Positions 18,707 to 26,779 of a stretch of DNA of 64,000 nt are shown here, piece by piece. Within the stretch, counting starts at the first letter, position 1. Each line of letters opens with the position of its first letter. This DNA comes from Saccharothrix sp. ALI-22-I (GTDB lineage: Bacteria; Actinomycetota; Actinomycetes; Mycobacteriales; Pseudonocardiaceae). Location: assembly GCF_001984175.1 (NCBI RefSeq), contig NZ_MTQP01000068.1, positions 186,001 to 250,000 on the forward strand, given 5' to 3'. Below the pieces are notes generated by a model. It did no database searches. It was not told the origin of the DNA and saw nothing but the letters and a program-made list of their open reading frames with translations. Position numbers and translations under genes: made by a program.

Positions 18707-19381
18707 GTGGACGAGACCCTGGCCCGCGCGGGCATTTTCCAGGGGGTTGAACAGGCCGCAGCGGAGGCGCTGGCGCAGACGCTGGAGTCTGTTGAATTCC
18801 CGCGTGGCCACGTGATCTTCGCGGAAGGCGAGCCGGGCGACCGGCTCTACATCATCCAGTCCGGAAAGGTGAAGATCGGCCGCAAGTCGCCGGACGGCCG
18901 GGAGAACCTGTTGGGGATCTTCGGTCCGTCGGACATGTTCGGCGAGCTGTCGATCTTCGACCCCGGTCCGCGCACGTCCACCGCGACCACGGTGACCGAA
19001 GTGCGCGCGGTCAGCATGGACCGCCCCGCACTGCGGCAGTGGATCACCAACCGGCCGGAGATCGCCGAGCAGTTGCTGAGGGCCTTGGCCCGCAGGCTGC
19101 GCCGGACGAACTCCATGCTGGCCGACCTGATCTTCACCGACGTGCCGGGACGGGTGGCGAAGGCGTTGTTGCAGCTCGCACAGCGCTTCGGCAGCCAGGA
19201 GGCCGGTCTGCTGCGGGTCACCCACGACCTGACGCAGGAAGAGATCGCCCAGTTCGTCGGCGCCTCGCGCGAGACGGTGAACAAAGCACTCGCCGACTTC
19301 GCCCACCGCGGTTGGCTCCGGCTGGAGGGCAAGAGCGTGCTGATCCTCGACCCCGAGCGACTGGCCCGCCGCGCCCGCTAG
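18707..19381 (+). CDS. crp: CRP/FNR-family cAMP receptor regulator
   Basis: AGGAGG at 18695-18700 sets the start at the GTG at 18707 rather than the upstream ATG. The resulting 224-residue protein matches the length and much of the sequence of mycobacterial Crp (Rv3676) as remembered. The cyclic-nucleotide domain contains FAEGEPGDRLYIIQSGKVKI and FGELSIFDPGPRTSTA (the phosphate-binding cassette, residues 75-90). The C-terminal winged helix has LTQEEIAQFVGASRETVNKA near residue 180. It is a global regulator that responds to cAMP. The gene stands alone between two terminators, which fits a regulator controlled by its own promoter. Confidence 0.95.
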   Translation: MDETLARAGIFQGVEQAAAEALAQTLESVEFPRGHVIFAEGEPGDRLYIIQSGKVKIGRKSPDGRENLLGIFGPSDMFGELSIFDPGPRTSTATTVTEVRAVSMDRPALRQWITNRPEIAEQLLRALARRLRRTNSMLADLIFTDVPGRVAKALLQLAQRFGSQEAGLLRVTHDLTQEEIAQFVGASRETVNKALADFAHRGWLRLEGKSVLILDPERLARRAR

Positions 19382-19395
19382 ATCGTTGATCGAAG

Positions 19396-19443
19396 ACAAC
19401 AAGACCGGGCGCCGCCCCCGACGCGGCGCACCGGTCTTGTTGT
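19396..19443 (+). terminator. Strong terminator after crp
   Basis: A 13-bp stem ACAACAAGACCGG / CCGGTCTTGTTGT is extended inward by GCGCCGC / GCGGCGC, starting 15 bases after the crp stop. It is the strongest hairpin in the first third of the window and is followed by TGTTG. Confidence 0.9.
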
Positions 19444-19836
19444 TGTTGCGCGACCCATCCCCCGACAGACCGCGCTCTCCACACCTCCGGTACTCGCAGG
19501 CCCCGACCCTCGAAGCACCGGAAGGAGGCTTGGGTACCCGCTACGACATCGGTCGAAACGGGCCGGCAGTGGCTGCTACAACGATCGCACGCCACCTACC
19601 CCGCAACTCAAGCCCGTTCACCCGCGCGGACCCTCTGTTCAGCGGTTTCTCCACATGGTTTCACCCGGTCATCCCAGTGTTGTAACTGAACTGCAACCCA
19701 CTCCCAGGTGGTGGACGGTGCACGACCGGGTGATCGCCCGGAAGTGGCCGCGCGGTGAACTCCACCGAACGCCGCCAGGCCGATGACGGACGCTGCCGGA
19801 CCGGTGATGGGTCGGTGATGGATCGCACCGGCAATT
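19444..19836. other. Intergenic region upstream of the MFS gene
   Basis: I see no credible gene here. Short reading frames on both strands are GC shadows. The end of the stretch leads into the palindromic operator. Confidence 0.6.
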
Positions 19837-19858
19837 GACTGGTACGGGCGTACCAGTC
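19837..19858. promoter_or_regulatory. Perfect palindromic operator upstream of MFS exporter
   Basis: GACTGGTACG and CGTACCAGTC are perfect 10-bp arms with a 2-base centre. A further half site, TACTGGTAC, follows at about 19865-19873, next to the ATG at 19876. No ribosome site separates them, so the transcript may be leaderless, with the repressor covering the promoter. No regulator gene is adjacent. Confidence 0.7.
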
Positions 19859-19875
19859 GGAGCATACTGGTACAC

Positions 19876-21114
19876 ATGTCCCACTCTGCTCGCCTCTCCG
19901 ACTACCGCACCGCCCTGACCACACCCGGAATGCGCGGCCCCGTGGTCGCCTCCCTGCTAGCCCGCCTGCCGATCGCGATGGTCGGCCTCTCGCTGCTGCT
20001 GTACGTGCAGCGCGAGACCGGTTCGTTCGCCGCGGCGGGTCTGGTGTCGGCGTCGTCGCTGGTGGGTGTCGCGGTCGGGTCGATCGTGCAGGGCAGGCTG
20101 ATGGACCGGCTCGGGCCGACGCGTCCGCTGCTCACCGCGGTGTCGTTGTTCACGGTGTTCGTGACGCTGGCGATCCTCGCGGTCGAGGCTGGGGCGACGC
20201 TGGCCGTACTGGTGCCGGTCGCGTTCCTGGTCGGGCTCACCGAACCGATGGTCGGCTCCGCGTCCCGCGCGTTGTGGGCGCACGTGCTGCCGGCCGGGTC
20301 CGTGCGGCTCGCCGGGTACGCCTATGAGGCGATCAGCATGGAGGTGTTCTTCATCCTCGGTCCCGGTCTGGCCGGGCTGTTGGTCGCGGCGCCGTGGGCC
20401 GGTACCGGTGTGGTGATCGGCGCGGTGTCGATGGCGGTCGGTGCTCTGTGGTTCGCCCTGAACCCGACGGTGCGCGGCGTTCGGCCGTCGCCGATGGGTC
20501 GGAGCTTGCTCGGTGCGCTGGCGTCGCCGGGGATGCGCACGGTGGCGTTGGCGGCGTTGGGCTTCGGTGTGACGATCGGGTTCATCGAGGTGGCCGTGCC
20601 CGCAGCCGCCGCGCAGGCCGGTCACGTCGGCATGGGTGGGCTGCTGCTGAGCCTGTGGTCGGTGAGCTCGGTGCTGTTCGGTGTTCTGTACGCGATGAAG
20701 CCGTTCCCCCGGGCGATGCACCTGCGGCTGCCCGTGCTGCTCGGTGGGTTCGCGGTGCTGTCGCTGCTGCTCGCCGTGCCGACCGGTCTGATCGGCCTCG
20801 GTGCCGCGCTGCTCGTGGTCGGCACTTTGATCACGCCGCAGGCCACCACCCACTCGGCCGCGATCGAGCAGGTCGCGCCCGCCGGGACGGACACCGAGGC
20901 GTTCGGCTGGGTGGTGACGGCGGTGACCGTGGGGTTGGCGATCGGGCAGTCGGCGAGTGGTCAACTGGTCGAGTCGTACGGCACCGGTGTGGCGTTCGTC
21001 GCGGCGGCGTTGTCGGGCTTCGTGATCGCCATCCTGGTGTGGGCGTTCCGCGGCACGGTGGCGGCCGGCGTGCCGCTGCCGACGCAGGACGAACTGACCC
21101 TGGTGGGCCGCTGA
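19876..21114 (+). CDS. MFS transporter, multidrug-exporter type
   Basis: The 412-residue protein has about 12 hydrophobic segments and the MFS loop 2-3 signature GRLMDRLGPTRPLL near residue 73. It contains no periplasmic-binding or enzyme domain. Its layout is the same as that of the partial MFS protein at the right end of the window, so they are probably relatives. Substrates are unknown. Exporters of this type often pump drugs or metabolites. The palindrome directly upstream argues for repression that is lifted by the substrate. There is no clear Shine-Dalgarno sequence before the ATG. Confidence 0.85.
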   Translation: MSHSARLSDYRTALTTPGMRGPVVASLLARLPIAMVGLSLLLYVQRETGSFAAAGLVSASSLVGVAVGSIVQGRLMDRLGPTRPLLTAVSLFTVFVTLAILAVEAGATLAVLVPVAFLVGLTEPMVGSASRALWAHVLPAGSVRLAGYAYEAISMEVFFILGPGLAGLLVAAPWAGTGVVIGAVSMAVGALWFALNPTVRGVRPSPMGRSLLGALASPGMRTVALAALGFGVTIGFIEVAVPAAAAQAGHVGMGGLLLSLWSVSSVLFGVLYAMKPFPRAMHLRLPVLLGGFAVLSLLLAVPTGLIGLGAALLVVGTLITPQATTHSAAIEQVAPAGTDTEAFGWVVTAVTVGLAIGQSASGQLVESYGTGVAFVAAALSGFVIAILVWAFRGTVAAGVPLPTQDELTLVGR

Positions 21115-21183
21115 CCAGGCCGTATCCGCAGTGTCCTCGGTCGTGCCCCGGAATTGTCGGTGGTCGGGTCTAGCGTCACCGAC

Positions 21184-22290
21184 ATGGACCTGACCGCCAC
21201 CACAGCCGACCTGGCCGCCGCTGCCGCCGACGTGGCCCGCCTCCTGCCCACGAGGGTGTTCGATCCCGTGCTGGCCGGCCTCGTGCTGCGCGCCGACGGG
21301 CACGGGGTCGAACTGGCGGGCAGTGATCGTGAGCACGCCGTGCGCCTGACCCGCCCGGCCACGGTCCACGTCGACGGCGCCGTCGTAGTCCCCGCCAAGC
21401 CGCTGGCGGAAACCCTGCGCAGCCTCGACGACCCCCAGGTCAGACTCGTCGTGGAGGGTTCACGCCTGGCCGTTCGCACATCGACGGCCCGCTTCGCCCT
21501 CCCGCTGCTGGACCTGGCGTCCCACCCCGGCATTCCCCCGCTCCCGCCCGAGGTGGGCTCCCTATCGGCCCGCACCCTCACATCGGCGTTGGTCCCCGTC
21601 TCCAGCGCGGCCTCCAAGGACGACGCCCTGCCCGTCTTCACAGGCGTCCGGATCCACAGCGCGGCGAGCGGCAAACTAGAGTTGATCGCCACAGATCGTT
21701 ACCGAATGGCATTCGCTTCGCTACCGTGGGTGCCGACAGGCGAGCTGGACGTCCTGGCCCCGGCAGTGGTCCTGGCCGAGGCGTCCAGGCAGCCGGACCG
21801 CGATGCCGAGGTGACAGTGCACGCCGACACCGACCGCATCGCCCTGTCTTGGGCGGGCGGGAGCGTGAGCACGGCGCTGCTGGCGGCCCCGTTCCCCGAC
21901 GATCGAGTACGGAAGCTGTTGGAGGCGGTCATCGACAGCACGGTGTTGGTGGAAGCGGACGTCCTGGCGGGCGCGGTGCGACGGGCAGTCCCGTACGCCG
22001 GCCCGCACGGCTCGGTCACGCTCCAGGTGGACGACGGAGAGCTGCGGGTGCGAGGCAGCGATCCGCAGAACGGCGAGTCGGAAGAGTCGATCAAGGCAAC
22101 CATCGACGGCAACCGGGTCACCAAGACCTTCCAGGCCAGGTACCTGGCAGACGCCCTACGAGCCTTCAGCGGCCGGAGGGTAGAGCTGCGAATCCAAGAC
22201 GGCCTGCGGTCCACCGTGCTGACGTCCCAGGCAGGAGACGACGGCATGGAGCTGACATACCTGGTAGTGCCCCTACGAACGGTCTCCTGA
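21184..22290 (+). CDS. DnaN-like sliding-clamp paralogue
   Basis: The protein has 368 residues from the ATG at 21184. It shows the three-repeat clamp pattern: an N-terminal domain, then ALVPVSSAASKDDALPVFTGVR near residue 140, and RYRMAFASLPWVP near 175 (equivalent to the TDRYRLA strand of DnaN). It ends TYLVVPLRTVS, comparable with the conserved ...LVMPMR.. tail of true clamps. Cellular DnaN is encoded near the origin beside dnaA, so this copy is an additional clamp-like protein. It may hold a special polymerase or be a decoy. It has no obvious operon partner. The usual hydrophobic binding pocket cannot be verified without alignment. Confidence 0.82.
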   Translation: MDLTATTADLAAAAADVARLLPTRVFDPVLAGLVLRADGHGVELAGSDREHAVRLTRPATVHVDGAVVVPAKPLAETLRSLDDPQVRLVVEGSRLAVRTSTARFALPLLDLASHPGIPPLPPEVGSLSARTLTSALVPVSSAASKDDALPVFTGVRIHSAASGKLELIATDRYRMAFASLPWVPTGELDVLAPAVVLAEASRQPDRDAEVTVHADTDRIALSWAGGSVSTALLAAPFPDDRVRKLLEAVIDSTVLVEADVLAGAVRRAVPYAGPHGSVTLQVDDGELRVRGSDPQNGESEESIKATIDGNRVTKTFQARYLADALRAFSGRRVELRIQDGLRSTVLTSQAGDDGMELTYLVVPLRTVS

Positions 22291-22335
22291 CCGCGCCAGG
22301 CACGGCACAGGGCACACGATGTGATCGACAATCCG

Positions 22336-23109
22336 TCAGGCGTCGCGTAGGTACTCCAGCTGCGCCCGCACGGACCACTCCGCCGCCGGCCACAGCGAAC
22401 GGTCCACGTCGGCGTACACCAGTTCGACCACCTCCCGGGGCGTCGGGGCGCCGCCCAACTGCGCCACCGCGGCTCTGACCTGCGCCAACCGCTGTTCGCG
22501 GTGCGCCAGGTAGCCGGTGGCGGCGGCTACGACGTCCGGCAGCTCGGGGCCGTGGCCGGGCAAGCCGACCGTCCCCACAGGCAGGGCTGCCAGGAGGCGC
22601 AACGACGCTAGGTAGTCGCCCAGCTTCCCGTCCGGGTGAGCTACCACGGTCGTGCCGCGGCCCAGGACGGTGTCGCCGGTCAGCACGGCGTCGTCGAGTT
22701 GGAAGCACACCGAGTCGGCCGTGTGCCCCGGCGTCGGCAGCACGCGGATCGACAGGCCGGCCGCCTCGATCACCTCACCCTCGGCCAACCCCTGCCCGCC
22801 TAGCCTGAACGCCGGATCAACGGACCGCACTGGCGCATTCACCTGTCGCCCGAACGAACGCGCCCCATCCGAATGATCAGGGTGACCATGCGTGAGGAGC
22901 ACGACCTCCACCGGCGCCTGGGCGGCGATCCGCCCGAGGTGCACGGCGTCCGCAGGCCCGGGATCGACCACCACGCACGACGACGACCCCGGCGCACGCA
23001 GCACCCACGTGTTCGTCCCGTCCAACGTCATCACACCGGGGTTCTCCGCCAGCAACACCGCCGCCGTAGGCGTGACCTGCCGCAACACCCCATAAGCCAA
23101 CCCACTCAC
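22336..23109 (-). CDS. Metallo-beta-lactamase-fold hydrolase (Rv3677c-type)
   Basis: The GTG at 23109 overlaps the Nudix stop (GTGA) and gives 257 residues. The metal-binding motif is LLTHGHPDHSDGA near residue 67, with the following His in PTPGHTADS and Asp in LTGDTVLGRG. A GH near 185 and a C-terminal helical domain (EQRLAQVRAAVAQL) follow, as in the MBLAC2/LACTB2 group. Such enzymes hydrolyse thioesters, RNA or glutathione esters. Substrate is open. It is in the gene order recalled for Rv3677c, near crp and ridA. Confidence 0.88.
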   Translation of the reverse strand: MSGLAYGVLRQVTPTAAVLLAENPGVMTLDGTNTWVLRAPGSSSCVVVDPGPADAVHLGRIAAQAPVEVVLLTHGHPDHSDGARSFGRQVNAPVRSVDPAFRLGGQGLAEGEVIEAAGLSIRVLPTPGHTADSVCFQLDDAVLTGDTVLGRGTTVVAHPDGKLGDYLASLRLLAALPVGTVGLPGHGPELPDVVAAATGYLAHREQRLAQVRAAVAQLGGAPTPREVVELVYADVDRSLWPAAEWSVRAQLEYLRDA

Positions 23110-23909
23110 GGCACGACCACCCGCACGACCCCGCCCTCCCTGACCAGCTTCGGAATGATCTTCGACACCGTCCGCGACGACGACAGCACGGCCGACACCG
23201 ACCCCAGCTCGTCCAACTCCGCCAACGTCACCCAAGTAGGTGGCAACAACGCCCGCCGCCCGGCCTTCCAATCCGCCAACGCGTCCGCCGGCCGCTGCCA
23301 AGCCGCGTCCGAAGCCTCGGTGGTCACCCCGTCCGCGCTCTGCCCGGCTGGCAGCACCGCCACGAAAAACCGCGTGTCGTACCGCCGAGGCTCCTCGACC
23401 GGCGTCACCCAGTTCGTCCACGGCCGCAGCAGGTCCGCCCGCAGCACCAACCCCTCCGCCGCCAGGAACTGCGCCAACGACATCTCCCGCGCCACCAACG
23501 CCGCCCGGGCCGACGCGAACCGAGCGGTATCCGCCACCACCGACGAACCCGAGGGCCCGGCCAGCAACACCCCCGACTCCTCGAACGTCTCCCGCACCGC
23601 CGCGCACACCAGCGCCGTCGCCAGCTCCACCGAACACTCGAACCGACCCGCCCACCACGAAGGCGAAGGCCCGCTCCACGCCACCGACGTGTCCGCGTCA
23701 CGCGGATCGACCCCACCGCCGGGGAACACCGTCATCCCGCCGGCGAACGCCATCGCGGTCACCCGCCGCAACAGGAACGCCTCGACCCCGGACGCACCGT
23801 CCCGCACCAACACCACCGTCGCGGCGTCACGCGGTTCGGCCGGCGGCCCGGTGAAGGTCTCCGGGACCGAGCCCGCCGGCAACACCAGTTCCTCGGGGAG
23901 TTCACGCAC
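23106..23909 (-). CDS. Nudix hydrolase, NUDT19/acyl-CoA-diphosphatase type
   Basis: The 267-residue product begins at a GTG at 23909. The box starts FPGGGVDPRD near residue 60. A long insertion follows before AAVRETFEESGVLL near 105, the arrangement seen in NUDT19-like enzymes. RFFVAVLPAGQSAD near 175 fits the family too. It probably hydrolyses CoA or acyl-CoA diphosphates. It is coupled to the metallo-beta-lactamase gene by a 4-base overlap, so both may act on CoA thioesters (inference). Confidence 0.85.
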   Translation of the reverse strand: MRELPEELVLPAGSVPETFTGPPAEPRDAATVVLVRDGASGVEAFLLRRVTAMAFAGGMTVFPGGGVDPRDADTSVAWSGPSPSWWAGRFECSVELATALVCAAVRETFEESGVLLAGPSGSSVVADTARFASARAALVAREMSLAQFLAAEGLVLRADLLRPWTNWVTPVEEPRRYDTRFFVAVLPAGQSADGVTTEASDAAWQRPADALADWKAGRRALLPPTWVTLAELDELGSVSAVLSSSRTVSKIIPKLVREGGVVRVVVP

Positions 23910-23939
23910 AACCCGAGCCTACGACGAGGATGATCCGCC

Positions 23940-24332
23940 GTGGACACCCCAGAAGACCCCACGACAAGCCCCACGACCAACGCCATGCGCAAAGGCTGCC
24001 TGGTCAACATCGCCCTCTTCGTCGTCGGAGCGATCGTCGGCACCGGCCTGACGGCGACGGCCGCCGTGATCCTCTTCCTCCCCAGCGTCACGACGACCAG
24101 CACCGACAACGGCACACCGAACGTCTACGTCAAACAACGGTCCACCCTGATCGGCGGCACCGACCACGAGGTCTGGCTAGGCCAGACCGAGGACTACGGC
24201 CACCGGGTCCAGGTCCCGAACGGCTGGGACACCACCCCCGAGATCGAACGCCGAGCCGACGGCGTGGAGCTGAGGTTCGACAACGGCGGCCGGATCTTCG
24301 TCCCCGCAGCCAGTTACCTCGGCGGTCGGTGA
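23940..24332 (+). CDS. Single-pass membrane protein of unknown function
   Basis: The 130-residue protein from a GTG has a Thr/Pro-rich cytoplasmic start, one hydrophobic helix (LVNIALFVVGAIVGTGLTAT, residues 22-41) and an extracytoplasmic beta-rich tail with no motif I can name. It is transcribed away from the Nudix gene and lies 17 bases upstream of the oxidoreductase. I do not recognise a family. Confidence 0.7.
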   Translation: MDTPEDPTTSPTTNAMRKGCLVNIALFVVGAIVGTGLTATAAVILFLPSVTTTSTDNGTPNVYVKQRSTLIGGTDHEVWLGQTEDYGHRVQVPNGWDTTPEIERRADGVELRFDNGGRIFVPAASYLGGR

Positions 24333-24349
24333 AAGGCAGGATGGGCCAT

Positions 24350-25240
24350 GTGGACGAACAGCTGCGCGTAGGACTCATCGGTGCCGGCCCCTGGGCGAAC
24401 ATGGTGCACGCACCGGGCCTCGCCGATCACCCGGGCACCCGCCTGACCACGGTCTGGGCACGGCGGGAAGGGGTCGCGACCGAGCTGGCCAACACCTACG
24501 GCGCCACCACCGCGAAGACCCCCGAGGAACTGCTGGACCAGGTCGACGCGGTCGCGTTCGCAGTGCCGCCCGAGGTGCAGTCCGAGATCGCGATCAAGGC
24601 AGCTGAACTGGGAAAACACCTCATCCTGGAGAAGCCGATCGCGGCCACCCTCCAGCAGGCCGAACGCCTCACCGACGCCGTGCGGGCCAACGGAGTCGCC
24701 TCCCTGATCATGCTCACCAAGAGGTTCGCCCCGGAGACCCGCGAGCAGCTGGAGCAGCTCCGCGAAACCGGCGGCTGGGTCGGCGGCAGCGCCCGCTGGC
24801 TGACCGGCGCGCTGCTCGGCGGCCCGTTCTCGAACTCGCCGTGGCGGCACGACCGCGGCCCGCTGGACGACATCGGCCCGCACGCGTTCGACCTGCTGGA
24901 TGCGACCCTGGGCACGATCACCGACGTCATCGCGGCCAACCGGTCCGAGCACGGCCTGTGGCAGCTCGTCTTCCAGCACGAGGGCGGCGCGACCAGCACC
25001 GCCACGATGACCATGACGTTGCCGTTGAACCCGGGCATCGCCGAGGTGATCGTCTACGGCGAACACGGTCACCGCGTGCTCGCCGACCGCGGCACGACCG
25101 CCCTGCAGTGCTTCACCAACCTGCTGGACGATTTCGTGGCCATGGTCGACAGCGGCACCACCGAGCACCCGCTGGACGTCCGCCGCGGCCTGCACCTCCA
25201 GCGGATCATCGACCTGGCGCGGCGGAAGGCGGAAGCGTGA
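24350..25240 (+). CDS. Gfo/Idh/MocA-family oxidoreductase
   Basis: I chose the GTG at 24350 because an AGGCAGG lies 9 bases upstream, while the in-frame ATG at 24341 directly abuts it. The 296-residue protein has a Rossmann start, RVGLIGAGPWANMVHAPGL, an ILEKPIAATLQQAERL segment near residue 90 (with the family EKP motif) and DIGPHAFDLLDATLG near 175 with the catalytic-region His. These NAD(P)-dependent enzymes act on sugars, cyclitols or amino-sugar derivatives. The exact substrate is unclear. The stop overlaps the start of a 42-codon gene. Confidence 0.88.
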   Translation: MDEQLRVGLIGAGPWANMVHAPGLADHPGTRLTTVWARREGVATELANTYGATTAKTPEELLDQVDAVAFAVPPEVQSEIAIKAAELGKHLILEKPIAATLQQAERLTDAVRANGVASLIMLTKRFAPETREQLEQLRETGGWVGGSARWLTGALLGGPFSNSPWRHDRGPLDDIGPHAFDLLDATLGTITDVIAANRSEHGLWQLVFQHEGGATSTATMTMTLPLNPGIAEVIVYGEHGHRVLADRGTTALQCFTNLLDDFVAMVDSGTTEHPLDVRRGLHLQRIIDLARRKAEA

Positions 25241-25365
25241 AGCCCGCCGACGACCCGGTCCGCCGCCGGATCGAAGCCGCCACGGACCGGAAAGCAGCTC
25301 GGCCCCACCGCCCGCTCACCGCGGACGACAGGGCCGAGCTGTTGACGAAACTCCGCGACCTCTAG
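25237..25365 (+). CDS. Small conserved-looking protein, coupled to oxidoreductase
   Basis: The 42-codon ORF starts at a GTG within the GTGA overlap with the oxidoreductase. It encodes MKPADDPVRRRIEAATDRKA and ends LLTKLRDL. The protein is highly charged and helical, with no signal. Translational coupling and amino-acid pattern support it, but its length leaves doubt. Its stop overlaps the stop of the convergent 459-residue gene by 4 bases. Confidence 0.5.
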   Translation: MKPADDPVRRRIEAATDRKAARPHRPLTADDRAELLTKLRDL

Positions 25366-26741
25366 CCGGGGTACTTGCCGTTCGTCGGCTTCGGCATGCC
25401 GTTGACGAACTCCGGCCCGGCCGGCCACGACTGCTGCTCGCGCTGCGCCAACTCCTCGTGCAGTTGCTGCAACAACGCCCGTTCCCGGTCGCTGAGCTTG
25501 GCGTCCACGGTCGGCGGCAGCTGCACGGCCGCGGGAGCCTGTCCCTCGGCCAACGCCGCCTGCAACGCGGCCAGGTCGTCCGGCCCGAGTTCGGTGGTCA
25601 CCTCGGCCCGCGACAACGGGTGGTCGTCCGGGAACGCGAACGACAGCGCCGGTCCCATGATCATCGGCGGCTCCTCGACCACGGGCGGCGGCGGCTCGAC
25701 GGGAGCCTCCGGGACGTCCTCGACCCGGATGTCCTCGACGCGCGGCTCGTCGACGCGGACGTCCTCCACGTACGGCTCGTCCACACGCACGTCGTCCACG
25801 CGCATGTCATTCGCCCGAACACCGTTCGCCCGCATGTCATTCGCGCGCACGTCGTTCGCCCGAACGTCGTTCGCCCGGACGTCATTCGCCCGAACGTCGT
25901 TGACGTGCACGTCGTTCGCCCGCACGTCCTCGACCGGTTCGCGCACCGGCAGCCGCCTCACCGGCTTGGGCGGAAACGGCTGCGCCCCCTCGTACGACTC
26001 GACGCGCGCACGACGTGACTTGGAGCCGTTCTGGGTTTCGACAGGCACCGGTTCCGGCTCGATCACCGGTGCCTGGCCCCGCACTTCACCGTCGAACCAC
26101 GCGCCGGAGTCCGGTGGTGGCTGTGGGGTCGTGGACCCGGACGAGAAGAACACCTCGCGGGCCGTGGTGACGGCCGCCGCGTGGTACTCGCCGAGCTGCG
26201 TGCCCACGGTCAGCACCTCGACCGCCGCCCGGATACCGGCCTTGCGCAGCACGGTGTCCACCCGGTAGGCGGTGGCGGGCGCGAAGCCCGACGGGCCGAT
26301 GTCCACCAGGACGACCCGCTGCGGCAGCGGTCCGGGCGTCGCACCGGCCGGGCTGGACCGCCAGGTCGCGCGCACACCGCGCACGTCCGGCAGCACCGAC
26401 ACGGTCTTGCCCAGCACGTCACCGAGGCCGTCGGCCGGGTCGGACTCGACGCTGAACCGGTGCTTGACCACCGGCACCTGCTCGACCGCGAACAGCCGGT
26501 CGGCCAGCGTGCGGTCCGAGCGGACCTCGCCGAGCAACCAGCCGATCTCGTGGCGCTCCTCCGGCGACACCGGGATGCGCCCGGCCAGCAGGCAGCCGAC
26601 GACGAGCTCCACGGCTCTGTCCAGCTCTGCGACCGCCAGCAGCTCCCGAGCCTGGGTCAACGCGTCGTCGTCGACACGTCCGGCCAGCGCCAACAGGAGG
26701 TCGTGTAAACGGACGGGGAGTCCCACTCCGTCGTTCGTCAC
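25362..26741 (-). CDS. Large protein with pentapeptide VRAND repeats, unknown function
   Basis: AAGGAG before the GTG at 26741 fixes the start and gives 459 residues. Residues 5-60 (LHDLLLALAGRVDDDALTQA) resemble the start of the protein encoded upstream at 26780, so the two share a domain. Residues about 60-250 form a mixed alpha/beta region with LVDIGPSGFAPATAYRVDTV. Residues about 268-342 are a low-complexity stretch of pentads (VRAND, VHVND, MRVDD, then VRVDE and VRVED). The C-terminal part is helical with LSDRERALLQQLHEELAQRE. I do not recognise the family. The repeat suggests a flexible acidic linker or scaffold. Confidence 0.75.
   Translation of the reverse strand: MTNDGVGLPVRLHDLLLALAGRVDDDALTQARELLAVAELDRAVELVVGCLLAGRIPVSPEERHEIGWLLGEVRSDRTLADRLFAVEQVPVVKHRFSVESDPADGLGDVLGKTVSVLPDVRGVRATWRSSPAGATPGPLPQRVVLVDIGPSGFAPATAYRVDTVLRKAGIRAAVEVLTVGTQLGEYHAAAVTTAREVFFSSGSTTPQPPPDSGAWFDGEVRGQAPVIEPEPVPVETQNGSKSRRARVESYEGAQPFPPKPVRRLPVREPVEDVRANDVHVNDVRANDVRANDVRANDVRANDMRANGVRANDMRVDDVRVDEPYVEDVRVDEPRVEDIRVEDVPEAPVEPPPPVVEEPPMIMGPALSFAFPDDHPLSRAEVTTELGPDDLAALQAALAEGQAPAAVQLPPTVDAKLSDRERALLQQLHEELAQREQQSWPAGPEFVNGMPKPTNGKYPG
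25714..25936. repeat. 15-bp tandem repeat within coding sequence (VRAND pentads)
   Basis: The units are forms of GAACGTCGTTCGCCC on the + strand, encoding VRAND on the minus strand. About ten units are close copies (25780-25935). Older, diverged units continue to 25714 as VRVDE and VRVED. The period of 15 bases keeps the reading frame, so unit number can vary between strains without breaking the gene. Confidence 0.75.
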
Positions 26742-26779
26742 GCCTGTTCTCCTTCCGGCCCGCGCGGGAGCGCCGAGCT

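Noticed and set aside
19386..19685. Plus-strand ORF after crp
   Set aside because: It reads through the crp terminator hairpin and shows no protein-like pattern.
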